Assembly: GCA_902592345.1 (NCBI GenBank)
Contig: CACJEE010000002.1
Coordinates: 1-37,748 of the forward strand
Origin: an uncultured Alphaproteobacteria bacterium
GTDB lineage: Bacteria; Pseudomonadota; Alphaproteobacteria; HIMB59; GCA-002718135
Reading direction: 5' to 3'
DNA length: 37,748 bases
The notes beneath the pieces are model-generated. The model searched no databases. It saw only the letters and a program-made list of their open reading frames with translations, and was not told the origin of the DNA. Positions 25,751-34,772 of this stretch are shown here, one piece after another (positions within the stretch are counted from its first letter, which is position 1; each line of letters opens with the position of its first letter). A program made the position numbers and the translations under genes.

Positions 25751-28507
25751 ATGGCAGACAACTCACAGGTATCACAAATTATAGCAACAGAAAAAAATAT
25801 AAATTTATTAAGTCTCAATGTTGTTAGAAGGGACGGCTCCATTAGTTCTTTTAAATCAGATAAAATATCAGAAGCTATAAAAAAGGCTTTCTTAGCTCAA
25901 ACTAAAATTAGAAATAATAAAAATAAAGAAAAGGAACAAGAGGATAGTATTCATAAAACTGTTGAAGAATTAACCCATAAAGTTGTTTTAGCTCTTACAA
26001 GAAGGATAGCTGAAGGTGATATGATTCATATAGAAGATATTCAAGATCAAGTTGAGTTGGCATTGATGAGGGATGAACATCATAAAGTTGCAAGGGCTTA
26101 TGTTTTATATAGAGAACAAAGGGCCGCTTCTAGGTATCATACAAAAAAACTTAAAGAACAGGTGGGTGCAAAAGCATCTTCTATGGCAGTTACTAAAAGA
26201 AATGGTGAAAAAGAACCAATATCACTCGATAAAATTACAAATAGAGTTTCAGTTTTATCAACAGGATTAAATATAGACCCAATTGTAGTAGTGCAAAAAG
26301 CAGTTCCTGGCCTTTACAATGAAATTACTTCTGCAGAAATTGACATATATTTAGCTGAAACAGCTGCCTCTCTTACTGTTGAGCATCCTGATTATTCATA
26401 TCTTGCAGCAAGAATTAAAGCAAACTCACTCCACACGGATACACCTGGTTTTATAATTGCTACAAAGAATCTTTTCGATGATGGCCTGCTTAGAGAGGAT
26501 TATTATAATAAAGTTATGGCAAGTGCAGAAGATATCGAATCAATAATTGATTATGATAGGGATTATAATTTTGATTATTTTGCTTTTACCACTTTAACAA
26601 GAGCTTATCTGTTAAAATTTGAAAACAAAACTATCGAACGTCCGCAGGATTTATGGATGAGAGTAGCATTGACTGTCTCAGGTGATAAATTCAATTTTGA
26701 TAAGGTTAAAGAGACTTATGATAGTCTTTCTAATGGATATTATACGCATGCAACCCCTACTTTATTTAACAGCGGCCTTAAAATGCAACAATTGTCTTCT
26801 TGTTTTTTAATTAGTATGGAAGATGACTCAATAGAAGGAATATTCAACACAATTAAGGATTGTGCTCTAATCTCTAAAACTGCAGGTGGGATTGGAATGC
26901 ATGCACATAATATAAGAGGAAGTGGTAGTAGAATAAAATCTACTAATGGTAAATCTAATGGCCTAATCCCTTTCTTAAAAATATTTAATGAAACAGCAAA
27001 ATCAGTTGACCAAGGTGGGGGTAAAAGAAAGGGCTCTTTTGCTGTTTATCTCGAGCCGTGGCATGCTGATATAGAACAGTTTTTAGAACTAAGAAAAAAC
27101 ACTGGGGCTGAAGAATTTAGAGCAAGAGATTTATTTTATGCGCTTTGGATTCCTGATTTGTTTATGAAAAGAGTTGAGGAAGATGGAGATTGGACGCTAA
27201 TGAGCGAACATGAATGCCCAGGTCTGTCTGACAGCTATGGTGATGAATTCGTAAGTTTGTATGAAAAATATGAAAAAGAAATACCAAATTTAGAAAAAAT
27301 TAAAGCTAGAGAATTAATGTCAAAAATTATTGAAGCACAAATTGAAACCGGCCAACCATATATGCTTTATAAAGACTCTATTAATAATAAATCAAATCAA
27401 AAAAATATAGGTGTAATTAAGTCTTCAAATTTGTGTGCAGAAATAGTTGAATACTCTGATAAATCAGAAACATCAGTATGTAATCTTGCATCTATTGCAT
27501 TACCTAAATTTGTTAAAAGATCAAAAAATAAAAAAAATAAGGAGTACGACTTTAAAGCTCTTTATAAAACTGCAAAGTTAGCTACAAAAAACTTGGATGA
27601 AGTTATAGATATAAACTTTTATCCAACTGAAAAAACTGAAACATCAAATAATAAGCATAGGCCAATCGGTCTTGGCATACAAGGTCTAGCAGATGTATTT
27701 TTTGAACTTGAAATTGCTTATGACAGTGAAGAAGCTAAAAAAATCAATAAACTAATATTTGAAACAATTTATTTTGGTGCACTCGAGGCTTCCCATGAAC
27801 TTGCAAAAGAAAAAGGTGCATATTCTACATTTAAAGGGTCTCCATTATCTGAAGGCAAATTTCAATTTGATATGTGGAACATAAATCCTTCTGAAATGTG
27901 GGATTGGGAAACATTAAGAGAAAAAATAAAAAAAGATGGAGTTAGAAACTCACTTACGACAGCATGTATGCCAACCGCATCTACTGGAATAATTTTAGGT
28001 AATACTGAAACATTCCAAATTCAAACTTCTAACATATATAAAAGACAAACTTTATCTGGTGAGTTTTTATTAGTTAACAGACATCTTGTAAAAGCACTAT
28101 CCAAAAGAAATCTATGGAATAAAGAAATGAGAGATAAAATTATATTAGAAAATGGATCAGTTCAAAATATTTCAAATTTTCCTGAAGATCTCAAGGAAAC
28201 ATACAAGACTGTTTGGGAAACATCACAAAAATCAGTTATTGATATGGCTGCTGATAGAGCTCCGTTTATTGATCAAACACAATCAATGAATTTATGGTTA
28301 TCAACACCAACATTTGGAAAAGTTAATTCGATGCATATGTATGCATGGAAAAAAGGTCTAAAGACAGGAATGTATTATTTAAGGAGTAGATCAGCTGTTG
28401 ATGCAGTAAAAGTTACCGTATCTTCAGAAAAAGCAGCAAAAGAGGAGTTCGTTAAATCACAAATAAATAATAACGAGCCAGAAGAATGCCTAACATGCAG
28501 TGCATAA
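25751..28507 (+). CDS. nrdA: Class I ribonucleoside-diphosphate reductase alpha subunit
   Basis: This 918-residue catalytic subunit reduces NDPs to dNDPs. It has two N-terminal ATP-cone domains in tandem: residues about 17-125 (VRRDGSISSFKSDKISEAI) and about 140-235 (VTKRNGEKEPISLDKI). These probably give dATP-dependent activity control. Active-site motifs are QLSSCFLI (first redox Cys), NLCAEIVEYSDK (Asn, Cys, Glu), SVCNLASI (second redox Cys) and GMYYLRSRSA (radical-transfer tyrosine pair). The C-terminus ECLTCSA carries the CxxC that takes electrons from glutaredoxin/thioredoxin. It is first in an nrdA-nrdB-grx operon, preceded by NrdR boxes. Confidence 0.97.
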   Translation: MADNSQVSQIIATEKNINLLSLNVVRRDGSISSFKSDKISEAIKKAFLAQTKIRNNKNKEKEQEDSIHKTVEELTHKVVLALTRRIAEGDMIHIEDIQDQVELALMRDEHHKVARAYVLYREQRAASRYHTKKLKEQVGAKASSMAVTKRNGEKEPISLDKITNRVSVLSTGLNIDPIVVVQKAVPGLYNEITSAEIDIYLAETAASLTVEHPDYSYLAARIKANSLHTDTPGFIIATKNLFDDGLLREDYYNKVMASAEDIESIIDYDRDYNFDYFAFTTLTRAYLLKFENKTIERPQDLWMRVALTVSGDKFNFDKVKETYDSLSNGYYTHATPTLFNSGLKMQQLSSCFLISMEDDSIEGIFNTIKDCALISKTAGGIGMHAHNIRGSGSRIKSTNGKSNGLIPFLKIFNETAKSVDQGGGKRKGSFAVYLEPWHADIEQFLELRKNTGAEEFRARDLFYALWIPDLFMKRVEEDGDWTLMSEHECPGLSDSYGDEFVSLYEKYEKEIPNLEKIKARELMSKIIEAQIETGQPYMLYKDSINNKSNQKNIGVIKSSNLCAEIVEYSDKSETSVCNLASIALPKFVKRSKNKKNKEYDFKALYKTAKLATKNLDEVIDINFYPTEKTETSNNKHRPIGLGIQGLADVFFELEIAYDSEEAKKINKLIFETIYFGALEASHELAKEKGAYSTFKGSPLSEGKFQFDMWNINPSEMWDWETLREKIKKDGVRNSLTTACMPTASTGIILGNTETFQIQTSNIYKRQTLSGEFLLVNRHLVKALSKRNLWNKEMRDKIILENGSVQNISNFPEDLKETYKTVWETSQKSVIDMAADRAPFIDQTQSMNLWLSTPTFGKVNSMHMYAWKKGLKTGMYYLRSRSAVDAVKVTVSSEKAAKEEFVKSQINNNEPEECLTCSA

Positions 28508-28512
28508 AGGAG
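28507..28512 (+). promoter_or_regulatory. Strong ribosome binding site of nrdB
   Basis: AAGGAG overlaps the last base of the nrdA stop and lies 8 nt before the nrdB ATG. This fixes the nrdB start and indicates efficient re-initiation within the operon. Confidence 0.8.
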
Positions 28513-28520
28513 TATAAATA

Positions 28521-29510
28521 ATGATATCAAAAGGCGTTAAATCAATCTTTCCAATCAAACACCAAGATATTTGGGATAAATATAAACTTCATATACAAGC
28601 ATTTTGGACGCCTGAAGAAGTTTCACTACACGACGACTTAAGAGACCTTGAAACTTTAAATGATGGAGAAAAACACTTTATTAAACATGTACTAGCTTAT
28701 TTTGCTAATTCGGAAGCAATGATTAATGAAAATCTAGCAAGTAGATTTTATAAAGAAATTTTAATCCCTGAAGCTAGATGCTTTATTTCTATGCAAATGC
28801 TAAATGAGTCTATTCATGCAGAAATGTATGGTTTACAAATTGAAGCATATGTTAAAGACCAGACTGAAAAAGATCACTTATTTGATGCCATTCAGAATGT
28901 TCCTTGCATAAATCGTAAAGCTCAGTGGGTATCTAAGTGGCTTAACGGAAGTCAAAATTTATTAACAAGACTTATTGGTTTTGGCTTAGTTGAAGGTCTC
29001 TTCTTTGCAGGTTCATTTTGTGCAATTTATTATTTTAGAAAAAGGGGACTTTTACCTGGCTTAGCTCTATCAAACGATTGGATAGCAAGAGATGAAGGTA
29101 TGCATTTTAGTTTTTCAGCATTAATGTTTAAAACTCTAAGAGATAAGTATAATAATAATACTCTCACAGATGCAGATATTTCTGACTTATCATTAATCCC
29201 CAATGATGTTCCTCAATCACAATTTGAGGAAATCGTAAGAGAAGCTGTTTCATTTGAAAAAGAATTCGTTAGAGATGCACTTCCTGTCGACTTGATTGGT
29301 ATGAATCAGAACCTAATGTGTCAATATATTGAGGCTGTTGCTGATAGAATTGCAGACTTATTTGAATTTGAAAGGGTATTTAATACTGAAAATCCATTTG
29401 ATTTTATGAGAGCTTTAGATGTACAAAATGTAACAAACTTCTTTGAAAAAAGAGTGTCTGAATACCAAAGACCGACTGATAGAGCTCTTAGCTTTGACGA
29501 TGCTTTTTAA
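28521..29510 (+). CDS. nrdB: Class I ribonucleoside-diphosphate reductase beta subunit
   Basis: This 329-residue radical-generating subunit is more like eukaryotic R2 than E. coli NrdB (NENLASRF, EARCFISMQ, FFEKRVSEYQRP). By spacing to E. coli and mouse R2, the metal ligands are E65, E96, H99 (ESIHAEMYG), E158 (LVEGLFFAG), E192 and H195 (RDEGMH). The radical tyrosine is Y103, and W29 (FWTPEEV) matches the electron-transfer tryptophan. The first ligand is usually aspartate; here it is glutamate (ANSEAMINEN versus ASDGIVNEN in mouse). The tyrosine implies class Ia/Ib-type chemistry, while a Glu first ligand is also found in class Ic. Confidence 0.96.
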   Translation: MISKGVKSIFPIKHQDIWDKYKLHIQAFWTPEEVSLHDDLRDLETLNDGEKHFIKHVLAYFANSEAMINENLASRFYKEILIPEARCFISMQMLNESIHAEMYGLQIEAYVKDQTEKDHLFDAIQNVPCINRKAQWVSKWLNGSQNLLTRLIGFGLVEGLFFAGSFCAIYYFRKRGLLPGLALSNDWIARDEGMHFSFSALMFKTLRDKYNNNTLTDADISDLSLIPNDVPQSQFEEIVREAVSFEKEFVRDALPVDLIGMNQNLMCQYIEAVADRIADLFEFERVFNTENPFDFMRALDVQNVTNFFEKRVSEYQRPTDRALSFDDAF

Positions 29511-29750
29511 ATGGAAGTAGAAATATATTCTAAAACTAACTGTGTTTTTTGTGATAAAGCTAAAATGCGCTTATCTAAAGAAAATCCAAAAATACATATG
29601 TTAGATGAAGATTACACTAGAGAAGATTTTTTCAAAAAATTTCCTAATGCTCGGACTTTTCCGCAGATAATCATAAATGGTGAAAATATTGGTGGGTATC
29701 ATGAGCTTGAAAAATGGCTATCAATAAATTCATTTAATGAAGATTTTTAA
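29511..29750 (+). CDS. Glutaredoxin (CVFC), likely ribonucleotide reductase reductant
   Basis: This 79-residue glutaredoxin starts on the base after the nrdB stop. The active site is TNCVFCDKAK instead of the usual CPYC. The glutathione-binding TFPQIIINGENIGGYHEL is intact, with its cis-proline. Co-transcription with nrdA and nrdB indicates that its job is to re-reduce NrdA. Its 3' end overlaps the convergent polA stop by 4 nt. Confidence 0.92.
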   Translation: MEVEIYSKTNCVFCDKAKMRLSKENPKIHMLDEDYTREDFFKKFPNARTFPQIIINGENIGGYHELEKWLSINSFNEDF

Positions 29751-32488
29751 TGTGCGTCTCCCCAATTATCCCCAATTCCATAATCAACTATAAGTGGCAC
29801 TTGAAAATCTTTAAATTCTAAATGAGTATTTTCCATTACATATTTAATTTTCTCAACTGAAGTATCTTTTTTTGACTCCATAATTTCAAAAATTAACTCG
29901 TCATGTACCTGAAGAAGTATTTTAACTTCTAATTCTTCATTAATAATCATTTTATTTAATTCTATCATCGCTAATTTAATTATATCAGCAGCCGTACCTT
30001 GAATAGGGGCATTAATTGCTTGCCTCTCAGCAAATCCCCTAACTGCAAAATTTTTATCATTTATATTTTTTATATTACATCTTCTGCCAAACATTGTTTC
30101 CACATAAAAATTTGTTTTTGCAAATGCAATTTGATCATCCATATACTTTTTGATTTTTGGATATTTTTTAAAATAATTTTCTATATATATTTTTGCTTCA
30201 CTGTTAGTAACATCTAATTGTTTAGCTAGACCGTAGGGACTTATTCCATATAAAATTCCAAAATTTATGGCTTTTGCTTTTCTTCTCATTTCTGAATCAA
30301 GTTTTTTTGAACTAATCCCAAATATTTGAGAGGCTGTAGAGCTATGAATATCTTCATTGTTCTTAAAAGCTTCTATAAAATTATTATCACCAGAAATTTC
30401 AGCTGCAAGTCTTAATTCTATTTGTGAATAATCAAAGCTCATTAAAGTTTTTTTTGAATCACAAACAAAGGCTTTTCTTATTTTTCTACCATTATTAGTG
30501 CGTATGGGAATATTTTGAAGATTTGGATCATTAGAACTTAATCGACCTGTAAGAGTATTAGCTATACCATATGAGGTGTGAACTCTTGAGTAATCTTTAG
30601 TTGCCTGATTTTGCAAGGCATCAGTATAAGTAGATTTTAGTTTCGTTAATTCTCTCCATTCTAAAATTAAACTTGCAATCTCATATCCTTGTTCTGACAA
30701 ATTAGATAAAGTTGAAGAATCTGTTGAAAAAGTTCCAGTTTTAGTTTTTTTTCCTCCCTGGATACTTAAATCTATGAATAAGATTTCACCTAACTGTTTT
30801 GGTGATCCTATATTAAAATCTTTACCTGCTAATTTAAAAATTTTTTTTTCTAAAATGGAGCTTTCTTTTTCAAATTCTTTGCTTAATTTATTAAGATATT
30901 TAGTGTCTACTTTAATTCCAGTTATTTCAATCGAAGACAAAACATTAATCAATGGTAAGTCAATTTCATTATATACAAAATTACTTTTTTCATTTTTTAT
31001 TCTATTATTTAACAAATTATAAAGTTTTAGTGTAACAAGAGCATCTTCTGCAGCATATTCAAGTGCTTGATTTATATCTACATAATCAAATGTTATTTCT
31101 TTTTTCCCAGACCCAACAAGTTCTTTAAATTTAATATTTGTATGATTTAAATGCAAATATGCCAAGTCATCCATATTATGTTTTGTGATCCCATTATCGA
31201 TAGCATAAGACAACAACATTGTATCAGCTATTGAATTAAATTTAAGATTATACTTATCTAAAATTCTAAGATCATATTTTATGTTATGACCGATTTTTAA
31301 AATAGATTTATCATAACAAATTGATTGAAGTGCTTTAATTAATTCTACTTCATTAATTTGCCCTTTTATTCTTTTATTGTTTTCTAGATTTTTATGATTA
31401 ACAGGTATGTAGTATGCTGAATTTTCATCAATGGCTATTGAAACACCAACTAAAATTGCCTCTTCTATATTAAGAGAATTTGTTTCAGTGTCTATTGCGC
31501 AGAATCCCGTTTTTTTAATTAGATTAATTAATTTATCTAGATCTTCTAATTTTTTAATAAGATAATACTTTTTTTCTATTTGATTTTCTTGAGGTTTATC
31601 TTCTAAATTTTTCTTAATAAATGAATTATTTTTTAATCTTTCAGCTATACTCTTAAAACCTTGATTAGATAAAAATTGTGATAGATTCTCATTTATACCT
31701 ATTGAAGAATAAGTATGAATATTATCGATTGTCAGAGAGAGCTTTATATCTTTTTTTAATTTAACTAATTCAAGACTGACTAAAATTTCATCTTTATTAT
31801 CTAATATAATATTTCTTCTTTTTTCTTGGTTTATTTTATTAGCATTTTTAATTAAAGATTTAACATCACCAAATTCTTCTATTAGTTGCAAAGCAGTCTT
31901 AGGTCCTATGCCGGGAGCGCCAGGAATATTATCAACTTTGTCCCCTGTTAATGCCTGTATTTGGATTACTTTTTCTGGCGGTAAACCAAATTTTTCTATT
32001 ACCTGCTCAATACCAATACTTTTATTCTTCATTGGATCAAGCATCGTTACATTCTTATTAACTAATTGCATTAGATCTTTGTCAGAAGAAATTATTATAG
32101 ATTCAATTTTTTGTTTTTCAGCTAGTATACAATAACTGGCAATAATATCATCCGCTTCAAAACCCTCTATTTCAATTTGAGGAATGTTAAAAGCATCAAC
32201 ACACTCTCTAATTATTTCAAATTGTGGTATTAGGTCCTCGGGAGTATCTCCTCTATTAGCTTTGTAGTCTTTAAAAATTTTATTTCTAAAATTTTCTCTT
32301 GCTGCATCAAATACAACAATCATTTTGTCTTCTCTATAATCTTCAATAAGTTTTACTAGCATATTTGTAAAACCAAAAACTGCATTAATAGGTGTGCCGT
32401 CTGATCTATTCATGGGTGGCAAACCATAATAAGCTCTAAAGATATATGCCGATCCATCAATTAAGATTAATCTATTTTGTTTATTCAT
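29747..32488 (-). CDS. polA: DNA polymerase I
   Basis: This is 913 residues from the ATG at 32488. The frame continues upstream for 51 codons, but those residues are not family-like and would overlap the divergent ABC gene. The three domains are all present. The 5' nuclease is at about 1-290 (ILIDGSAYIFRAYYGLPP; VDNIPGAPGIGPKTA). The 3'-5' proofreading exonuclease is at about 310-500, with D333 and E335 in AIDTET, GHNIKYDLR and YAAEDALVTLKL, so it looks catalytically complete. The polymerase has motif A FDYSQIELR, motif B RRKAKAINFGILYG and motif C QVHDELIFE. It fills gaps in repair and removes RNA primers. Confidence 0.97.
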   Translation of the reverse strand: MNKQNRLILIDGSAYIFRAYYGLPPMNRSDGTPINAVFGFTNMLVKLIEDYREDKMIVVFDAARENFRNKIFKDYKANRGDTPEDLIPQFEIIRECVDAFNIPQIEIEGFEADDIIASYCILAEKQKIESIIISSDKDLMQLVNKNVTMLDPMKNKSIGIEQVIEKFGLPPEKVIQIQALTGDKVDNIPGAPGIGPKTALQLIEEFGDVKSLIKNANKINQEKRRNIILDNKDEILVSLELVKLKKDIKLSLTIDNIHTYSSIGINENLSQFLSNQGFKSIAERLKNNSFIKKNLEDKPQENQIEKKYYLIKKLEDLDKLINLIKKTGFCAIDTETNSLNIEEAILVGVSIAIDENSAYYIPVNHKNLENNKRIKGQINEVELIKALQSICYDKSILKIGHNIKYDLRILDKYNLKFNSIADTMLLSYAIDNGITKHNMDDLAYLHLNHTNIKFKELVGSGKKEITFDYVDINQALEYAAEDALVTLKLYNLLNNRIKNEKSNFVYNEIDLPLINVLSSIEITGIKVDTKYLNKLSKEFEKESSILEKKIFKLAGKDFNIGSPKQLGEILFIDLSIQGGKKTKTGTFSTDSSTLSNLSEQGYEIASLILEWRELTKLKSTYTDALQNQATKDYSRVHTSYGIANTLTGRLSSNDPNLQNIPIRTNNGRKIRKAFVCDSKKTLMSFDYSQIELRLAAEISGDNNFIEAFKNNEDIHSSTASQIFGISSKKLDSEMRRKAKAINFGILYGISPYGLAKQLDVTNSEAKIYIENYFKKYPKIKKYMDDQIAFAKTNFYVETMFGRRCNIKNINDKNFAVRGFAERQAINAPIQGTAADIIKLAMIELNKMIINEELEVKILLQVHDELIFEIMESKKDTSVEKIKYVMENTHLEFKDFQVPLIVDYGIGDNWGDAH

Positions 32489-32521
32489 ATAAAATTTAAA
32501 TATATAAACACTTTTATAATA

Positions 32522-33457
32522 ATGACAGATTATATTTATTCTATTGAGGCAAAAAACGTTAATAAGACTTATAAGAGAAAAAATCTTGAAGTTAACGCAC
32601 TTGAAAACTTTAATATTAAAATAAAAAAAGGAAGCATCCATGGATTGCTTGGACCAAATGGCGCAGGTAAATCTACATTCATTAATATTTTAGGTGGTTT
32701 AGTAAAAAAAAATAAAGGTAATATTAATATTTGTGGGATAGATATTGATAAAAATCAAAAACTTTCAAAATTTAAAATTGGTATTGTGCCCCAAGAACTA
32801 AATATCGATCCTTTTTTTACTCCTTTTGAACTACTGGAGTTACAAGCTGGATTATATGGTATTCCAAAAAAAAATAGAAAGACTGAAGAAATTTTAGATA
32901 ATGTTGGATTGCTTGATAACAAAAATGCATATGCAAGAACTTTATCAGGAGGCATGCGAAGAAGGTTGCTAGTTGCAAAAGCATTAGTGCATAGTCCTGA
33001 AATGCTAATATTAGATGAGCCTACTGCAGGTGTTGATGTGGAGTTGAGAAGTATGTTATGGAATTATATCAGAGATATAAATAATCAAGGCACCACTATA
33101 TGCCTGACGACGCACTATCTAGAGGAAGCAGAAAAATTATGTGAAAACATAACTATTTTAGATAAAGGGCAAGTAATAAAAAATGATAGTAAAATAAATT
33201 TGTTAAATATTATTTCGACAAAAACAGTTAGCTTTGATTTTGAAAGTAAACAAGAAATTCCAATAGAATTATTACAATTTAATCCTAAAGTAGAAAAAAA
33301 TAGACTAACATTATCATATGATAAGAGTAAAGTTTCCCTAAGTAGTATTATTAATATATTAAACAAGCACAATATAGTATTTTTAGAAATGAGCACATAT
33401 GAGAGTAACCTCGAAAATGTATTTACAAAATTAATTTCATCTAATGGAAATAACTAA
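32522..33457 (+). CDS. ABC-2 type transporter ATP-binding protein
   Basis: This is a 311-residue ABC ATPase of the YadG/CcmA/DrrA exporter group. It has a Walker A (GLLGPNGAGKST), a signature (LSGGMRRRLLVAKALV), a Walker B (MLILDEPTAGVD), an H-loop (LTTHYLEEAE) and a C-terminal DUF4162-like region. I chose the ATG at 32522 (MTDYIYSIEA); the longer start at 32477 would run into polA. The expected ABC-2 permease is not adjacent. The next gene, overlapping by 14 nt, is an O-antigen-ligase-type protein. The substrate is unknown; given the neighbour, an envelope glycan or lipid is possible. Confidence 0.88.
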   Translation: MTDYIYSIEAKNVNKTYKRKNLEVNALENFNIKIKKGSIHGLLGPNGAGKSTFINILGGLVKKNKGNINICGIDIDKNQKLSKFKIGIVPQELNIDPFFTPFELLELQAGLYGIPKKNRKTEEILDNVGLLDNKNAYARTLSGGMRRRLLVAKALVHSPEMLILDEPTAGVDVELRSMLWNYIRDINNQGTTICLTTHYLEEAEKLCENITILDKGQVIKNDSKINLLNIISTKTVSFDFESKQEIPIELLQFNPKVEKNRLTLSYDKSKVSLSSIINILNKHNIVFLEMSTYESNLENVFTKLISSNGNN

Positions 33458-34763
33458 AAAAATTTTTTGCTTTTTATTATTACTAGTTCCTATCTTCCTG
33501 ATAACTGGTCCAGCAATACCTGATATAATTATAACTTTTTCGGGAATTTTTTTTTTAATTTTAACATATTTTAAAAAATATGATTATCAAATATTAAATT
33601 TTAGTTGGTTTAAGATATCAATACTTTTTTGGATTTTTTTAATTTTTTCAAGTTTTTTTGCATTTAGTTTTATTAAATCTTTTGCTGAGGCATTAATATT
33701 TATTAGGTTAATATTAATTCCTGCCATAATTTTAATAATTTTATTTGAATATCAATTTGCTATAAAAATTCTTTTTGTCATTATATTTGGTTCTGTTATT
33801 TTTGTAATTTTTGATTGTTTGTTTCAATTTTTTAATTACGACGCTAAAACAGGTTTTGGGGAAGATATGTTTGGTTATGTACCAGATAATTCACCTCATT
33901 TTAGATTAACAGGACCTTTCAAAGATTTGGTCCCAGGTTCTTTTGTTTCTAGGTTTGCCTTTTTTGGATTGATAACAATTTATTTGTTTATAAAAAATGT
34001 AAATTTAAAAAATTTTTTAATAATTCTTTATCTTGGATTATCAGGGTTTATTACCTACATATCTGGTGAAAAAATGGCTTTTGCAACTTTTGGGTTAGGA
34101 TTGGTTGTTTTTATTCTATTTAGTAAAAAAAATAATTTTTATTATCTATTTTCAGTAATATTAATATTTTTTTTAATTTTTATTTCATCCAAATTTCATC
34201 CAGCTTTTGATTATAAAATAATCAACTCTTCTCCAATTCATAATGGATTAATATTAGAAAAAAAAATTGAATGTGAGAATAATTCAAATTTAAATTGTTC
34301 TGTTATAATTAAATCACAACCTAAATTTTTAGAAGTTTTGAAAAATTTTAATAATTCAGCATATGGAGAAATTTATTTACTTGCTCTAAATATGTACAAA
34401 GATAACTTATTATTTGGAATAGGTTTAAATAATTATAATGATTTATGCCAAACAGAAAAATATAAAAAACAATTGAAAAATATAGATTGTGTAACACATC
34501 CCCACAACTTTTACTTACAGTGGTTAATTGAAACGGGTCCAATTTGTTTATTCTTGTTCATACTCTATTTGTATTATATTTTTGTATCTATTAACAAAAA
34601 TCAAACAAGTGAAATAAGATTATTAGCTATAATAACTATGATAATTTTATTTTGGCCAATAATGTCAACAGGAAGCTTAACAAAAAATTGGTATGGTGTT
34701 AGTACATTTTACCTCTTAGGTATATGTATCTCTATTTATAAATTTAGGTTTGAAAATAAGTAA
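33444..34763 (+). CDS. O-antigen ligase (WaaL/Wzy_C) family membrane protein
   Basis: This 439-residue polytopic membrane protein has about 10-12 hydrophobic segments. A large extracytoplasmic loop lies at about residues 260-360. It contains four cysteines (ECENNSNLNC; DLCQ and DC, perhaps disulfide-bonded) and the family motif HPHNFYLQWLIETG, matching the H-x-H-N...E-x-G block of Wzy_C/WaaL proteins. The family either ligates polysaccharide to lipid A-core or polymerises repeat units; which one cannot be told from sequence. It overlaps the ABC ATPase gene and is convergent with the glycosyltransferase, 9 nt away. Confidence 0.85.
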   Translation: MEITKKIFCFLLLLVPIFLITGPAIPDIIITFSGIFFLILTYFKKYDYQILNFSWFKISILFWIFLIFSSFFAFSFIKSFAEALIFIRLILIPAIILIILFEYQFAIKILFVIIFGSVIFVIFDCLFQFFNYDAKTGFGEDMFGYVPDNSPHFRLTGPFKDLVPGSFVSRFAFFGLITIYLFIKNVNLKNFLIILYLGLSGFITYISGEKMAFATFGLGLVVFILFSKKNNFYYLFSVILIFFLIFISSKFHPAFDYKIINSSPIHNGLILEKKIECENNSNLNCSVIIKSQPKFLEVLKNFNNSAYGEIYLLALNMYKDNLLFGIGLNNYNDLCQTEKYKKQLKNIDCVTHPHNFYLQWLIETGPICLFLFILYLYYIFVSINKNQTSEIRLLAIITMIILFWPIMSTGSLTKNWYGVSTFYLLGICISIYKFRFENK

Positions 34764-34772
34764 TAAATATTT

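Noticed and set aside
32477-32521. 15-residue N-terminal extension of the ABC ATPase
   Set aside because: It would overlap the polA start, and the ABC domain begins naturally after the ATG at 32522.
32489-32641. 51-residue N-terminal extension of polA
   Set aside because: The extension is cysteine- and tyrosine-rich low-complexity sequence unlike Pol I and overlaps the divergent ABC gene. MNKQNRLILIDGSAYIF is the normal start.
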